Positions 27,265-36,923 are shown, numbered from the stretch's first letter. The stretch: 55,231 nt of DNA from Bacillota bacterium (GCA_023391425.1 JAEWAX010000081.1:1-55231); one strand, 5' to 3'. Notes: generated by a model from the letters alone, not told the origin. Numbers and translations are program-made.

Positions 27265-27714
27265 TTATTTTACATCAATAATCATTTGCTTATAGTTTAG
27301 GCTTTTGAATCCAAATCGCTCATAAAGCTTAATTGCACTTGAATTTGAATTGCAAACCTCAAGACGATAACGCATAGCCTTATCTTTATATTCATCTAAC
27401 ACCCATTTTAAGGCGTATGAGCCAAGACCTCTTCGTTGATATTCTGGCATAATATAAATTTCCTCTAATAGAACAGTAAGTCCGTTGGCCTCATTTGAAT
27501 AAGTTAAAGATAGGTTTACATAACCGCTAATCAAAGAGTTATACTCAATAATTAATCCTCTGAGATAAGGACTATTACTCATTATTTCATTAAAGGTTCT
27601 AGACATAGCTTCTTGTGAAATGGGATGCAGCACAGCATCTGAGGAATAAAAGCTTGTACACATATTGATAAAAATTGCACTATCTTGTTCTTTAAAATCT
27701 CTAATATTAATCAT
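27265..27714 (-). CDS. GNAT-family N-acetyltransferase
   Basis: The 149-residue protein has a single GNAT fold. The acetyl-CoA pyrophosphate loop is QRRGLGSYAL, preceded by the beta-strand EEIYIMPEY. The C-terminal signature SSAIKLYERFGFK is typical of the family. It transfers an acetyl group to an amine of unknown identity. Its start at 27714 (minus strand) has AAGGAG about 14 nt upstream, slightly far. It stands alone between the NADH oxidase gene and the DeoR regulator, so context gives no substrate. Confidence 0.85.
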   Translation of the reverse strand: MINIRDFKEQDSAIFINMCTSFYSSDAVLHPISQEAMSRTFNEIMSNSPYLRGLIIEYNSLISGYVNLSLTYSNEANGLTVLLEEIYIMPEYQRRGLGSYALKWVLDEYKDKAMRYRLEVCNSNSSAIKLYERFGFKSLNYKQMIIDVK

Positions 27715-27873
27715 AGTTTTTTTATAAACTCCTTTTGAATAGCACTTAAGTTATTATATATTTTATAATTCTATAGGAAAAGTTGATATTACACAAATCA
27801 CTAGGACTTTATCAGAGCACAGAGTTTCATAGGGACGAACTACCGCTAAATACTTGACTCAAATTTTGTAATA

Positions 27874-28629
27874 TTAATAAAGCACTTCACAACCATACGA
27901 TAAGATACTGTTTAATATTTTGGAGGAAGGTTGTTTGTCTGTAATTACAGCCTCAATATTTTTGAAAGAACTTAATTTGTAGAAATGTTGCTGATTAAAT
28001 TTACTACTATCACAGAGAAGGATTGTAGCAGTTGAGTTATTAATCATATGCTGTTTTACCAAGGCCTGCATTTGGTTTGCCTCAAAAGCTCCATCCTCGT
28101 TAATTCCTCTACAGGATATGATTGATAAGTCTGCGTGAAAGTTATCGATAAAGCTGCCTGACAACTCACCAACAACAGAGGTTGAACCTGATTTGAGCTG
28201 CCCTCCTGCGATAAAAGTTGTAATTGAGTCTATTTGAGCAAGCTCAAATGCTGTTTTTACACCATTTGTCACAATAGTTAGGTTTTCAAATTTCTGTAGC
28301 ATTGGACAAATGCTGCTTACTGTACTGCTTGAATCTAAAAAAATAGCATATCCGTTGGAAATAAAATCCAGAGCAAGATTACATATATAGTTTTTCTCTT
28401 TTTTATTTTCCATTTCACGAAAAACATAAGAATACTCAATATTTGAACTGGAAATTAGGGTGACTCCACCATGGCTTCTCTTTACTATTCCTGACTTTTC
28501 AAGTTCCAAAATATCTCTTCGTATTGTTGAATGGCTTGCGTAAAGCTGGTCACATAAATATGTAGAGGATACATGTTTTTTAGATTTTAATATTTCAATT
28601 ATCTTGTCTAATCTTTCTTTTGAATACAT
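27874..28629 (-). CDS. DeoR-family transcriptional regulator, probable fucose repressor
   Basis: The 251-residue protein has an N-terminal DeoR helix-turn-helix (about 1-55, with SSTYLCDQLYASHSTIRRDI) and a C-terminal DeoRC sensor domain (about 75-235). DeoR repressors release DNA when bound to a phosphorylated sugar. The start is placed at ATG 28629 because GGAGG lies 6 nt before it. The ATG at 28641 overlaps that ribosome site. The gene is divergent from fucA-fucK-fucI, with about 290 bp between starts and two TAAACAAAT repeats there. Control of those genes, perhaps by L-fuculose-1-phosphate, is inferred from position. Confidence 0.88.
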   Translation of the reverse strand: MYSKERLDKIIEILKSKKHVSSTYLCDQLYASHSTIRRDILELEKSGIVKRSHGGVTLISSSNIEYSYVFREMENKKEKNYICNLALDFISNGYAIFLDSSSTVSSICPMLQKFENLTIVTNGVKTAFELAQIDSITTFIAGGQLKSGSTSVVGELSGSFIDNFHADLSIISCRGINEDGAFEANQMQALVKQHMINNSTATILLCDSSKFNQQHFYKLSSFKNIEAVITDKQPSSKILNSILSYGCEVLY

Positions 28630-28754
28630 TTTTTCCTCCATAACCGCTAATATGGCTACAAAATTAAATTGCTATTACCTAATGTATAGGATTCAGAGGG
28701 ATTAAAAATTACCTTGAAGCTTATACTTTGCTTATGAACGAATTTGAATTAAAA

Positions 28755-28815
28755 TAAACAAATAACTCAAATGTAATTCTAATAATACCAAAAAAATGTT
28801 CAAATATAAACAAAT
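28755..28815. promoter_or_regulatory. Direct repeat, candidate DeoR operator
   Basis: TAAACAAAT occurs at 28755-28763 and 28807-28815, in the same orientation and 52 bp apart (about five helical turns). DeoR-type repressors often bind spaced repeats and loop DNA. No binding evidence exists here. Confidence 0.4.
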
Positions 28816-28855
28816 TTCTAAAGGTGTGTATAATTAATTTATGAGTTTTAATTTA

Positions 28856-28885
28856 TTTACACAAAATAATTTTTGTATGTACAAT
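28856..28885 (+). promoter_or_regulatory. Candidate promoter of fucA-fucK-fucI
   Basis: TTTACA (28856-28861) and TACAAT (28880-28885) are separated by 18 bp, and the -10 box ends 38 bp before the fucA start. Confidence 0.5.
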
Positions 28886-28923
28886 AGTATAATCATTTGG
28901 CACATAGGGAGATGGAGGATATG

Positions 28924-29604
28924 ATGACAGAAGAAGAGGCAAGAAAACAAATTTGTGATATATGCTACAAAATGTGGCAGCAAGGGTGGGTGGCTGCGAA
29001 TGATGGTAATGTAACTGTTAAATTGGATGAAAATACATTTTTAGCAACACCAACAGGAATAAGCAAGAGCTTTATGGAACCAGATAAGCTTGTCAAGATA
29101 AATAGAAAAGGTGAAATTATCGAGGCCTTAGAAGGATACAGACCTTCAAGTGAAATAAAAATGCACCTCAGATGTTATGATGAGAGGCCTGATGTTGGTG
29201 CAGTTGTTCATGCTCACCCAGCAACAGCAACAGGATTTGCATTAGCGCATAAGGCTATGGATACATATTCTCTTATAGAGTGTGTAATAGCAATCGGAGC
29301 AGTTCCAATCGCACCGTATGGAACCCCGTCTACAAATGAAGTACCTGAATCAATAGCTCCATTATTACCAAAGCATGATGTTATACTTTTGGAGAATCAT
29401 GGCGCACTGACAGTTGGTGCAGACCTTATTACCGCTTATTACAGAATGGAAACACTGGAACTATGGGCTAAAACTAGTTTTGTAGCGCAAATGTTAGGCG
29501 GAGAAAAAGAAATCTCCAGAGCAAACATTGATAGGTTAATTGATATGAGAAGCTCTTATAAAGTAACAGGAAAGCACCCTGGATATGTGAAATTTAATAG
29601 ATAG
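28924..29604 (+). CDS. fucA: L-fuculose-1-phosphate aldolase (class II)
   Basis: The 226-residue class II aldolase shows the zinc-binding HAHP motif in VVHAHPATATGFALAH. The catalytic Glu region is SSEIKMHL, and a third metal His lies in LLENHGALTVG. It splits L-fuculose-1-phosphate into DHAP and L-lactaldehyde. The related rhamnulose-phosphate and ribulose-phosphate enzymes share the fold, but the adjacent fucose isomerase favours fuculose. ATG 28924 is 5 nt after GGAGG (28914-28918). The ATG at 28921 is too close, and an upstream TTG frame is not supported. The fuculokinase-like gene starts 11 nt after its stop. Confidence 0.9.
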   Translation: MTEEEARKQICDICYKMWQQGWVAANDGNVTVKLDENTFLATPTGISKSFMEPDKLVKINRKGEIIEALEGYRPSSEIKMHLRCYDERPDVGAVVHAHPATATGFALAHKAMDTYSLIECVIAIGAVPIAPYGTPSTNEVPESIAPLLPKHDVILLENHGALTVGADLITAYYRMETLELWAKTSFVAQMLGGEKEISRANIDRLIDMRSSYKVTGKHPGYVKFNR

Positions 29605-29615
29605 GAGGGCTATAA

Positions 29616-31076
29616 ATGTCAAAGGGAGTACTAGCATTTGATTTTGGTGCCTCCAGCGGAAGAGCAATTAAGGGTAGTTTTGAAGATGGTAGGATAAAAT
29701 TAAAAGAAATACATAGATTCAAAAATACTCCGATATATGAAAATGATAATATTTATTGGGACATAGATTACCTGTTTGGTGAGATAAAAAAGGCATTAGC
29801 CTTGTGTGAGGATTATGAAAGCATTGGTATAGATACCTGGGGGGTGGACTTTGGTCTCATCGATAAAGAAAGCAATATTATTAAACAGCCTGTAAATTAT
29901 AGAGACCCAAGAACAAAAGGAATGTTAGAGAAGGTTTCTGAGAAAATTAGCAGAGATAAGCTCTACAGCCTTACAGGGAATCAAATAATGGAAATAAACA
30001 CACTATTTCAGCTTTATTATGAGATGTTAAATAATAAAAAAGTATTTGATAGTGTTGACAAAATTCTGTTGATGCCTGATTTGTTAAATTTTCTTCTAAC
30101 AGGAGAAAAGAAAGCTGAAAGAAGTATAGCTTCTACTACTCAACTTATTGATCCATATAAAAAGCAATGGAATGATTATTTATTAGAGCAGTTAGAGCTC
30201 CGAAAAGATATTTTTCCTATATTAGTATCTCCAGGCACTGAAATAGGTCTGATTAAAGAGGATATTGCAAAAGAAATAAATATAGAAAGAAAAACAGTTA
30301 TAGCAGTATGTGGACATGACACTGCAAGTGCAGTCGCTGCAGTACCAGCAGAACAAGACTTTATATTTATATCCTGCGGAACTTGGGCTTTATTAGGTAC
30401 AGAGCTACAGAGACCTATTATTACAGAAAAATCTTTGGAATACAATCTTACAAATGAGATGGGTATAAATGGAACAACAACATTTTTGAAAAATTTAACA
30501 GGCCTTTGGCTACTTCAACAAACCAAAAACCAATTTGAAAAAGAAAGTAAAAACTATTCGTTTAGTGATATAGAGCAACTGGCGAAAGAAGCAGAAGCAT
30601 TTAAATGTTTCATTGATACTGATCTTGATAGATTTATGACACCTGGTGATATTCCGCAAAGAATAAAGGAGTATGCTTCTGAGACTGGGCAAAGAGTTCC
30701 TCAAACAGACGGTGAAGTTATAAGATGTATATATGAAAGTTTAGCTTTTAAATATAGATACACATACGAGCAAATAAGCGAATGTCTAGAGAAAAAGTAT
30801 GAAAAGATTCACATAGTAGGAGGTGGCTCCAGGGATTCATTACTTTGCCAGATGATAGCCGAAGCTTCCAGTATGGAGGTTATAGCAGGACCTGTTGAGG
30901 CTACAGCAATAGGAAATATACTGGTTCAACTTATAGCTAGAGGAGAAATAAAGGACCTCGAAGAAGGTAGAAAGGTTATTAAAACTTCTTTTGCAACAAT
31001 AAAATATAGTCCATTTGAGCATAAGATATGGAATAAAGAGTATGAAAGGTACAAGAATATAATTAGGAGGGTATAG
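29616..31076 (+). CDS. fucK: L-fuculokinase / rhamnulokinase-family sugar kinase
   Basis: The 486-residue FGGY kinase has the N-terminal phosphate-binding DFGASSGRA. The substrate segment is DTWGVDFGLID plus VNYRDPRT, and the C-terminal FGGY segment includes HIVGGGSRDSLLCQM. Its sequence looks closest to rhamnulokinases (RhaB), but it lies between fuculose-phosphate aldolase and fucose isomerase. L-fuculose is therefore the likely substrate (inference), and dual use is possible. GGAGGG precedes the ATG. The fucI start follows 1 nt after its stop, suggesting translational coupling. Confidence 0.85.
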   Translation: MSKGVLAFDFGASSGRAIKGSFEDGRIKLKEIHRFKNTPIYENDNIYWDIDYLFGEIKKALALCEDYESIGIDTWGVDFGLIDKESNIIKQPVNYRDPRTKGMLEKVSEKISRDKLYSLTGNQIMEINTLFQLYYEMLNNKKVFDSVDKILLMPDLLNFLLTGEKKAERSIASTTQLIDPYKKQWNDYLLEQLELRKDIFPILVSPGTEIGLIKEDIAKEINIERKTVIAVCGHDTASAVAAVPAEQDFIFISCGTWALLGTELQRPIITEKSLEYNLTNEMGINGTTTFLKNLTGLWLLQQTKNQFEKESKNYSFSDIEQLAKEAEAFKCFIDTDLDRFMTPGDIPQRIKEYASETGQRVPQTDGEVIRCIYESLAFKYRYTYEQISECLEKKYEKIHIVGGGSRDSLLCQMIAEASSMEVIAGPVEATAIGNILVQLIARGEIKDLEEGRKVIKTSFATIKYSPFEHKIWNKEYERYKNIIRRV

Positions 31077-31077
31077 T

Positions 31078-32862
31078 ATGGATTATCCAAAAATAGGAAT
31101 AAGGCCAATTATTGATGGCCGTTGGGGTGGAGTCAGAGAAAGCCTTGAAGAACAAACTATGAGGATGGCAAAGTCTGCTGCAACATTAATTAGTGAGAAC
31201 TTAAAATATCCAGACGGAACACCGGTTCAATGTGTAATTTCAGAAACAACAATAGGTGGTGGTGCAGAAGCTGCGAAATGTGCAGAACAATTTTCAACAA
31301 AAAATGTTTGCGCTACATTGTCTGTAACACCATGCTGGTGCTATGGTACAGAAACTTTTGATATGGATCCAAACACAATAAAGGCAGTTTGGGGCTTTAA
31401 TGGCACAGAAAGACCGGGAGCGGTATACCTAGCAGCTGTACTAGCTGCATATGCGCAAAGAGGATTGCCGGCTTTTTCCATCTATGGTCATGACGTTCAA
31501 GATGCGAATGACACATCAGTTCCTGCAGATGTAAGAGAAAAAATCTTAAAGTTTGCCAAATGTGCTATTTCGGTTGGCCTAATGAAAAATAAAGCTTATG
31601 TTAATATTGGTGGAGTAGCAATGGGCATTGCAGGCTCTTTCTGTGATCCGGCTTTTTTTCAAAAATACCTTGGTATTCGAGCCGAATGGGTATCCATGGT
31701 TGAGATTCTTCGTCGTATTAAACTTGGTATTTATAGTCAATCAGAATATGAAAAAGCATTAGCTTGGACAAAAGTCAATTGTAAAGAAGGATTCGATGTT
31801 AATGCAGGTAAAGATTTGCCTGAGATTATAACTAAATCTAAAGTTGTCCCAGCAGATAAAGAATGGGAGTTCATTGTTAAGATGACATTGATTGTTAAGG
31901 ATATTATGATAGGAAACCCTAAATTAGATGAAATGGGTTGGCATGAAGAGGCATTAGGTCGTAATGCAATCCTTGGCGGTTTCCAAGGGCAAAGACAATG
32001 GACAGATTGGCTGCCAAACGCTGATTTTTCAGAAGCTATTATTAGTTCCACTTTTGACTGGAATGGCGCTAGACAACCAATTCCAGTTGCAACAGAAAAT
32101 GATACCTTAAATGGTGTATCGATGTTATTTGGAACATTAGTTTCAGACAGAGCACCATGTTTCCATGATGTAAGAACCTATTGGAGTCCAGAAGCATGTG
32201 AACGGGTTACAGGAAAAGCTCCTACTGGTGTTGCTAAGAATGGTTTCATCCACTTAATTAATTCTGGTGCAACAGCTCTTGATGCTACTGGTGCTGTCAA
32301 AGACGAAAATGGAAATGGAGTTATGAAGCCTTGGTGGGATATGACTGAAGAAGATATTAAAGCATGTACGGAGGCTACTGACTGGTGTCATGCAAACTAT
32401 GAATACTTTAGAGGTGGTGGGTTCTCATCACACTTTAGAACAGCTGCAGAAATGCCAGTTACTATGCTAAGAGTAAATATAGTTGAAGGACTTGGACCTG
32501 TAATACAAATTGCAGAAGGTCAAACAGCTGTGCTTGAGGATGATATGCATAATACAATTGATGTAAGAACAGATCGTACATGGCCTACTACTTGGTTTGC
32601 ACCAAACCTAACAGGTGAAGGGGCATTCAAGGATGTTTATAGTGTAATGGCTAATTGGGGAGCTAACCATGGCGTTACTGTATATGGTCATGTTGGAGCA
32701 GAGCTAATAACATTAGCAGCTATGTTAAGGATTCCTGTTTACATGCATAATGTACCAAAAGAAAAAATATTTAGACCACATACATGGGCAGCATTTGGAA
32801 CTGAAGATTTGGAAGGCGCTGATTTCAGAGCTTGTAAGGCATATGGACCGTTATATAAATAA
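31078..32862 (+). CDS. fucI: L-fucose isomerase
   Basis: This 594-residue isomerase matches the normal FucI length (about 590). The N-terminus IGIRPIIDGRWGGVRESLE is characteristic, and candidate Mn2+ ligands fall in conserved stretches such as ATENDTLNG and the C-terminal HGVTVYGHVGAEL region. It converts L-fucose to L-fuculose (and D-arabinose to D-ribulose in related enzymes). It is the last gene of the fucA-fucK-fucI operon, with GGAGGG upstream. No fucose permease or lactaldehyde reductase (fucO) is in the operon. Uptake may depend on the ABC transporter 4 kb downstream. Confidence 0.96.
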   Translation: MDYPKIGIRPIIDGRWGGVRESLEEQTMRMAKSAATLISENLKYPDGTPVQCVISETTIGGGAEAAKCAEQFSTKNVCATLSVTPCWCYGTETFDMDPNTIKAVWGFNGTERPGAVYLAAVLAAYAQRGLPAFSIYGHDVQDANDTSVPADVREKILKFAKCAISVGLMKNKAYVNIGGVAMGIAGSFCDPAFFQKYLGIRAEWVSMVEILRRIKLGIYSQSEYEKALAWTKVNCKEGFDVNAGKDLPEIITKSKVVPADKEWEFIVKMTLIVKDIMIGNPKLDEMGWHEEALGRNAILGGFQGQRQWTDWLPNADFSEAIISSTFDWNGARQPIPVATENDTLNGVSMLFGTLVSDRAPCFHDVRTYWSPEACERVTGKAPTGVAKNGFIHLINSGATALDATGAVKDENGNGVMKPWWDMTEEDIKACTEATDWCHANYEYFRGGGFSSHFRTAAEMPVTMLRVNIVEGLGPVIQIAEGQTAVLEDDMHNTIDVRTDRTWPTTWFAPNLTGEGAFKDVYSVMANWGANHGVTVYGHVGAELITLAAMLRIPVYMHNVPKEKIFRPHTWAAFGTEDLEGADFRACKAYGPLYK

Positions 32863-32903
32863 TTAGTGGGTATCCATATTTCTTAAAAATATCAATTTAG
32901 TTG

Positions 32904-32962
32904 TTCAGATTAAACTCTTGGAGTTGTTCACTTCTAGAGTTCAATCTGAAAAACGGATTGAA
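32904..32962 (+). terminator. Hairpin after fucI with an alternative partner arm
   Basis: TTCAGATTAAACTCT (32904-32918) pairs with AGAGTTCAATCTGAA (32936-32950) with a single A-C mismatch. The 3' arm can instead pair through TTCAATC (32940-32946) with GATTGAA further on (to about 32962). No T-run follows the main stem. It may protect or end the fuc transcript or switch between two folds. Confidence 0.45.
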
Positions 32963-33170
32963 AAATTAATAAGGATAAGGTGTGATTTTACTACCGGCAG
33001 ATTTGATTACGAGACATGTACGTCTTGATTTAAAAAAGTACTGTAAATCGTTGAAAATTGCATTAAAATCGCGGGGGAATTATCTGTCTTTATCATTTTA
33101 CTAGCAATATCTATACTTTCATTTAAAAATATAAAATACTTGTTTTGCCATTATAGTGTTAATTTAAATG

Positions 33171-33179
33171 TGGTATAAT
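33171..33179 (+). promoter_or_regulatory. Extended -10 promoter of the second histidine kinase gene
   Basis: TGGTATAAT is an extended -10 box (TGnTATAAT), with TATAAT at 33174-33179, 40 bp before the ATG. No clear -35 box is seen, which extended -10 promoters do not always need. Confidence 0.55.
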
Positions 33180-33219
33180 AAAAAAGTAATATATTATGTA
33201 AATACATAGGACTAAAAAA

Positions 33220-35016
33220 ATGAAAAATTACAAGTATCTCAAACATATATTTAAAAATATATCAATCAAAAGCAAAATATTTCTTTTTTATATAGTTATT
33301 ATTGGAATTGCACTATCAGTTTTTGCTTTATTAACTATCAATATATCTAACCAGGCAATAGTTGATAAGGCTACAAAAAACGCAGATAGGGAATTAACTC
33401 TTATTGATAAAAGTCTTCAGACCTTGACTAAAAATTCTGAGGATTATTTAAGGATGCTATCTATGGAAAATAGATTACAAAGCCAACTTGAACGAATGCA
33501 GGCAAATAATTTAGATGTGATTGAAAATATGAGTGTTAAAAAAACATTAATTGAGGTTATAAGTAATTTTGTACAGCCTACTACACGGATTACAGCAGCG
33601 AGTATTATGTCATCAGATAGAGAGCTTTTTGAAATAGGATATGCAGATAATTCAAGTGTTTACGCAGTATTTGATAATGATTTAGTAGATTTCATAACAA
33701 AAAAGAAAACTCCTGTCTGGACAGGCTTATTCAAATTAAAATATAGATATGGCGAAGATGAAAATGTTTTTGCTTTAGCTAAAAATATTACTGGAAGGAA
33801 TACGGGGCGGAGTTTAGGAACGGCAATACTATATTTAAGAGAAAAAGATATAGCTTCAATTTATTTGGATAATATGTCCAACATCAATGATAAGTTCTTT
33901 ATTATAGATAATCAAAAAAATATTATATCCACTCAAGATAAAAATGACTTATACAAAAAGTTTAATGAACAAAAATATTGCGGTAAATATAAACTAGAAC
34001 AGATTCCCAATGATACAAGTCTTATTACAAATATAGAAGGTATCCAATCTGTTGTAACTATACATAAATTTAATAGACTTGATTGGAAAATAATAAGTGT
34101 TATTCAACTGAGCGAGATTACTAGTGAAAATAAAGGAATGACCAGGCTTATTATTATTATTGGTATAGTTTGTTTAATATTTGCCTTTATTGCATCGTAT
34201 ATATTATCTTATACAATTTCTAAACCTATATTAAAGCTTGTAAAAATTATGAAAGAAATAAAACATGGCAATTTGAATCTGAGAGCTGATTTTAATACTG
34301 ACGATGAGATTGGAATGCTTGGAGATGGATTTAACAGCTTAATGGACAAGGTAAATAGCTTACTGGACCAGATTTATAAAGAACAGAAATTAAAACGGGA
34401 AAATGAATTCAGACTTCTTCAGTCACAGATTAAACCACATTTTTTATACAATACCATTGAAACCATTATTTCATTTATAAAACTTGACTTAAAAGATAAT
34501 GCGGTAATGACTGCAAAATATCTCGCTGGATTTTACAGAGTTTCATTAAGCAAAGGTAATGATATTATAACAATCAAAGATGAAGTTAGCCTAATTAATA
34601 ATTATCTATCAATACAAAAGTTAAGGTATGTAGAATATATGGACTATCAATTAGACTTTGATGAGGAGATATTAAAATACCAGATTCCAAAGTTAACTTT
34701 ACAACCTCTTGTGGAAAACGCTATTTATCATGGCTTAAAACAAAAAGAGACTAAAGGTATGCTAACCATAAAAGGATATTATGAGGACAATGTAATTAAA
34801 ATTGAGGTTCTGGATGATGGTATGGGGATGACGGAAGACAAAATTTTTACAATACTTCACAGTTCTTCAAAAGTCAATAAGTCCACTGATTTTGGAGTGA
34901 ATAGTGTTGATTCAAGAGTAAAGCTATTGTATGGTGAAGATTATGGATTAAACATAGATAGCAAGGTTGGTGAATATACTAAGGTCACCGTGAACTTACC
35001 AGCAATTATTTTATGA
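33220..35016 (+). CDS. Sensor histidine kinase, YesM/LytS type
   Basis: The 598-residue membrane kinase has transmembrane helices at about 20-42 and 308-332 around an extracellular sensor region. A HAMP domain (about 333-385) and a coiled segment follow. The His_kinase H-box SQIKPHFLYNTIETI, N-box LVENAIYHGLKQ and ATP lid LDDGMGM complete it. It pairs with the response regulator starting 13 nt after its stop. The cassette sits between fucI and a sugar ABC transporter, so it probably senses a sugar or oligosaccharide and induces the transporter (inference). The ribosome site before the ATG is weak (AGG). Confidence 0.94.
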   Translation: MKNYKYLKHIFKNISIKSKIFLFYIVIIGIALSVFALLTINISNQAIVDKATKNADRELTLIDKSLQTLTKNSEDYLRMLSMENRLQSQLERMQANNLDVIENMSVKKTLIEVISNFVQPTTRITAASIMSSDRELFEIGYADNSSVYAVFDNDLVDFITKKKTPVWTGLFKLKYRYGEDENVFALAKNITGRNTGRSLGTAILYLREKDIASIYLDNMSNINDKFFIIDNQKNIISTQDKNDLYKKFNEQKYCGKYKLEQIPNDTSLITNIEGIQSVVTIHKFNRLDWKIISVIQLSEITSENKGMTRLIIIIGIVCLIFAFIASYILSYTISKPILKLVKIMKEIKHGNLNLRADFNTDDEIGMLGDGFNSLMDKVNSLLDQIYKEQKLKRENEFRLLQSQIKPHFLYNTIETIISFIKLDLKDNAVMTAKYLAGFYRVSLSKGNDIITIKDEVSLINNYLSIQKLRYVEYMDYQLDFDEEILKYQIPKLTLQPLVENAIYHGLKQKETKGMLTIKGYYEDNVIKIEVLDDGMGMTEDKIFTILHSSSKVNKSTDFGVNSVDSRVKLLYGEDYGLNIDSKVGEYTKVTVNLPAIIL

Positions 35017-35029
35017 GGGGTTAAATAAT

Positions 35030-36676
35030 ATGTTAAAAGTTATGATTGTTGATGATGAGTACTATTTCAGAGAGGCATTTAAGATATCCCATCCATGGAG
35101 AGAACTGGGCTTTGAAATATGTGGTGAAGCTAAAAATGGTCAAGAAGCATTGCGGAAAATGGGTGAGCTAAATCCAGATTTAACAATTGTAGATATAAAT
35201 ATGCCTATTATGGATGGATTGGAGTTTGCACGAAGGGTTAAGGAGCAAGGAATTAATAGTAAAATTCTAATATTGACTGGTCATAGTGAATTTAATTATG
35301 CGAAACAAGCAGTTTCTCTGGGTGTATATAATTATTTACTAAAGCCTGTAAATGAACAAGAATTGGCTAATTCATTGCGTGAAATAAAGATGGATATCGA
35401 AAAGGAAGCAAATATAAAAATTGAGGTTAATAAGTTAAAAAAACAAGTTAAAGAAAACATTCCGTTATTAAAGGATAAATTTTTAAATGAATTGATACTG
35501 GGAAATTCAATTACAAAAGCAAAAGAAGTTATTAAAAAATTGAAATATCTAAATTTGAATATACTATCTGAATATTATCAGGTAGTCACTATTGAATTAG
35601 ATTATGAAGAAAACCCAGAGTGGAATGATGAAGATAAGCAATTATGGAAATTTGCTGTTTCAAATATTACAAATGAAATTTTAGAGAATTTGTTCGTTTT
35701 TGAAATGTGCTACGATAGCGATGACAGGATATGTGTAATAATAAGTGCAAATGGAAAAGAGGATGATTTATACTCACAACTAGAGGAAAAGCTAGAGCGG
35801 GTTAGAGCAGCAGTTTATAAGTACTTAAGATTTTCTATAACTATAGGTATTGGAAATATAAAAGATGATATATTAGATATTGCAGTATCATACAAGGAGT
35901 CTTTAATAGCTTTAAAGAATAGGATTACAGTTGGAAACAACAAAGTAATATTATATAGCTCTGTTGAGGACTTAGAACTAAAGTTTAACTTGTTTACAGC
36001 TGAACATAGAAGCCAACTTTTGATGAATATGCGTATAATGGATACGCAAGAGATTGATAAATTGATAACTCAATTATTTCAAGAGATACGAGGTAGAAAT
36101 ATCCATCATGAAATACTATTTGTCGTTTGTATTCAAATAGTGTCAATATGTATGGAAATTATTGTGGAGATGGGTTTGAACTTTAGAGATATATTTCCAA
36201 GTAATCAATTAGGTATTTTTGAGGAGATGCAATCCAAAAGGTCTATTGACGAATTGGAAAATTGGGTTAAAAGGATATTTACAGAAACCATACAATATAT
36301 CAAAAAGAATAAGAATTCTAAAGCATCACAACTTATTGAGAAAGTTAAAAAATATATACTACATAACTATCAAGATGAAGAACTTGATATTGATAGAATG
36401 GCAAAGAACCTATTTGTTAATTATGGTCATTTATGTTTCATATTTAAGAGAGATACTGGCATTACTATTAATGAATATTTGACTGAATTTAGAATGAAAA
36501 AGGCAAAAGAATATATTGATAGCGGAAATCATTCGGTACTTGATATTGCAAAAAGGGTTGGCTATGCTGATGCGAATTACTTCGGAAAATGTTTTAAAAA
36601 GCATTATGGATTAGCCCCAAAAAAATACATTGAAAATATTGATCAGATATGGATTGAAAATAATAGTGAAAAGTAA
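35030..36676 (+). CDS. Response regulator, REC plus AraC-type DNA-binding domain
   Basis: This 548-residue YesN-type regulator has D8/D9 and phospho-acceptor D55 in TIVDINMP. A long middle region (about 130-440) follows, then a C-terminal AraC-type double HTH (about 445-545) with DTGITINEYLTEFRMKKAKEYI. GAGGGG precedes the ATG. It is the partner of the kinase just upstream and ends in a clear terminator. Its likely target is the solute-binding protein gene 248 bp downstream, whose upstream region has an inverted repeat. Confidence 0.95.
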   Translation: MLKVMIVDDEYYFREAFKISHPWRELGFEICGEAKNGQEALRKMGELNPDLTIVDINMPIMDGLEFARRVKEQGINSKILILTGHSEFNYAKQAVSLGVYNYLLKPVNEQELANSLREIKMDIEKEANIKIEVNKLKKQVKENIPLLKDKFLNELILGNSITKAKEVIKKLKYLNLNILSEYYQVVTIELDYEENPEWNDEDKQLWKFAVSNITNEILENLFVFEMCYDSDDRICVIISANGKEDDLYSQLEEKLERVRAAVYKYLRFSITIGIGNIKDDILDIAVSYKESLIALKNRITVGNNKVILYSSVEDLELKFNLFTAEHRSQLLMNMRIMDTQEIDKLITQLFQEIRGRNIHHEILFVVCIQIVSICMEIIVEMGLNFRDIFPSNQLGIFEEMQSKRSIDELENWVKRIFTETIQYIKKNKNSKASQLIEKVKKYILHNYQDEELDIDRMAKNLFVNYGHLCFIFKRDTGITINEYLTEFRMKKAKEYIDSGNHSVLDIAKRVGYADANYFGKCFKKHYGLAPKKYIENIDQIWIENNSEK

Positions 36677-36715
36677 CAACGATTAAGAAAGGTAAAATAT
36701 AATTCTGTTTACTAC

Positions 36716-36758
36716 AAGGAATACCTGCAATATATGGAGTTACTGGTATTCCTTTTTT
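36716..36758 (+). terminator. Terminator of the second two-component operon
   Basis: AAGGAATACC (36716-36725) and GGTATTCCTT (36745-36754) form a perfect 10-bp stem followed by T6. Confidence 0.88.
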
Positions 36759-36797
36759 GTTTAGTAATTTAATTATGAATTAACCATTCAAATTTCC

Positions 36798-36826
36798 TTG
36801 TTGACAGAGAATTTTCCCTTCAACAA
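36798..36826. promoter_or_regulatory. Inverted repeat upstream of the second binding-protein gene
   Basis: TTGTTGA (36798-36804) and TCAACAA (36820-36826) are perfect 7-bp inverted copies 15 bp apart, about 100 bp before the ATG. TTGACA at 36801 could also be a -35 box, though no good -10 follows at 17 bp. Confidence 0.4.
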
Positions 36827-36923
36827 AAAACAAATAGAATATATCATTAAATCATGTTAAAGAATATCTTTCGAAAGAGTTTCTTTGTAAGTAAAAATTA
36901 AAAATGTTTAAGGGGGCTGTAAA

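Larger units (their letters stand above)
28630..28923. other. Divergent control region of the fuc genes
   Basis: About 294 bp of AT-rich DNA. It holds a direct repeat TAAACAAAT (28755-28763 and 28807-28815, 52 bp apart) and a candidate plus-strand promoter (28856-28885), both listed separately. Nothing else was recognised. Confidence 0.5.
32863..33219. other. 357-bp intergenic region between fucI and the second histidine kinase
   Basis: Contains a long hairpin and an overlapping alternative hairpin (32904-32962) and an extended -10 promoter (33171-33179), listed separately. The part between about 32970 and 33150 shows no ORF or family I recognise. Confidence 0.5.

Noticed and set aside
27077..27295. 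72-codon ORF after the NADH oxidase gene
   Set aside because: No ribosome site, no recognisable protein, and it crosses a GC-rich stretch with complementary arms that looks more like structured RNA. It also overlaps the acetyltransferase gene end.
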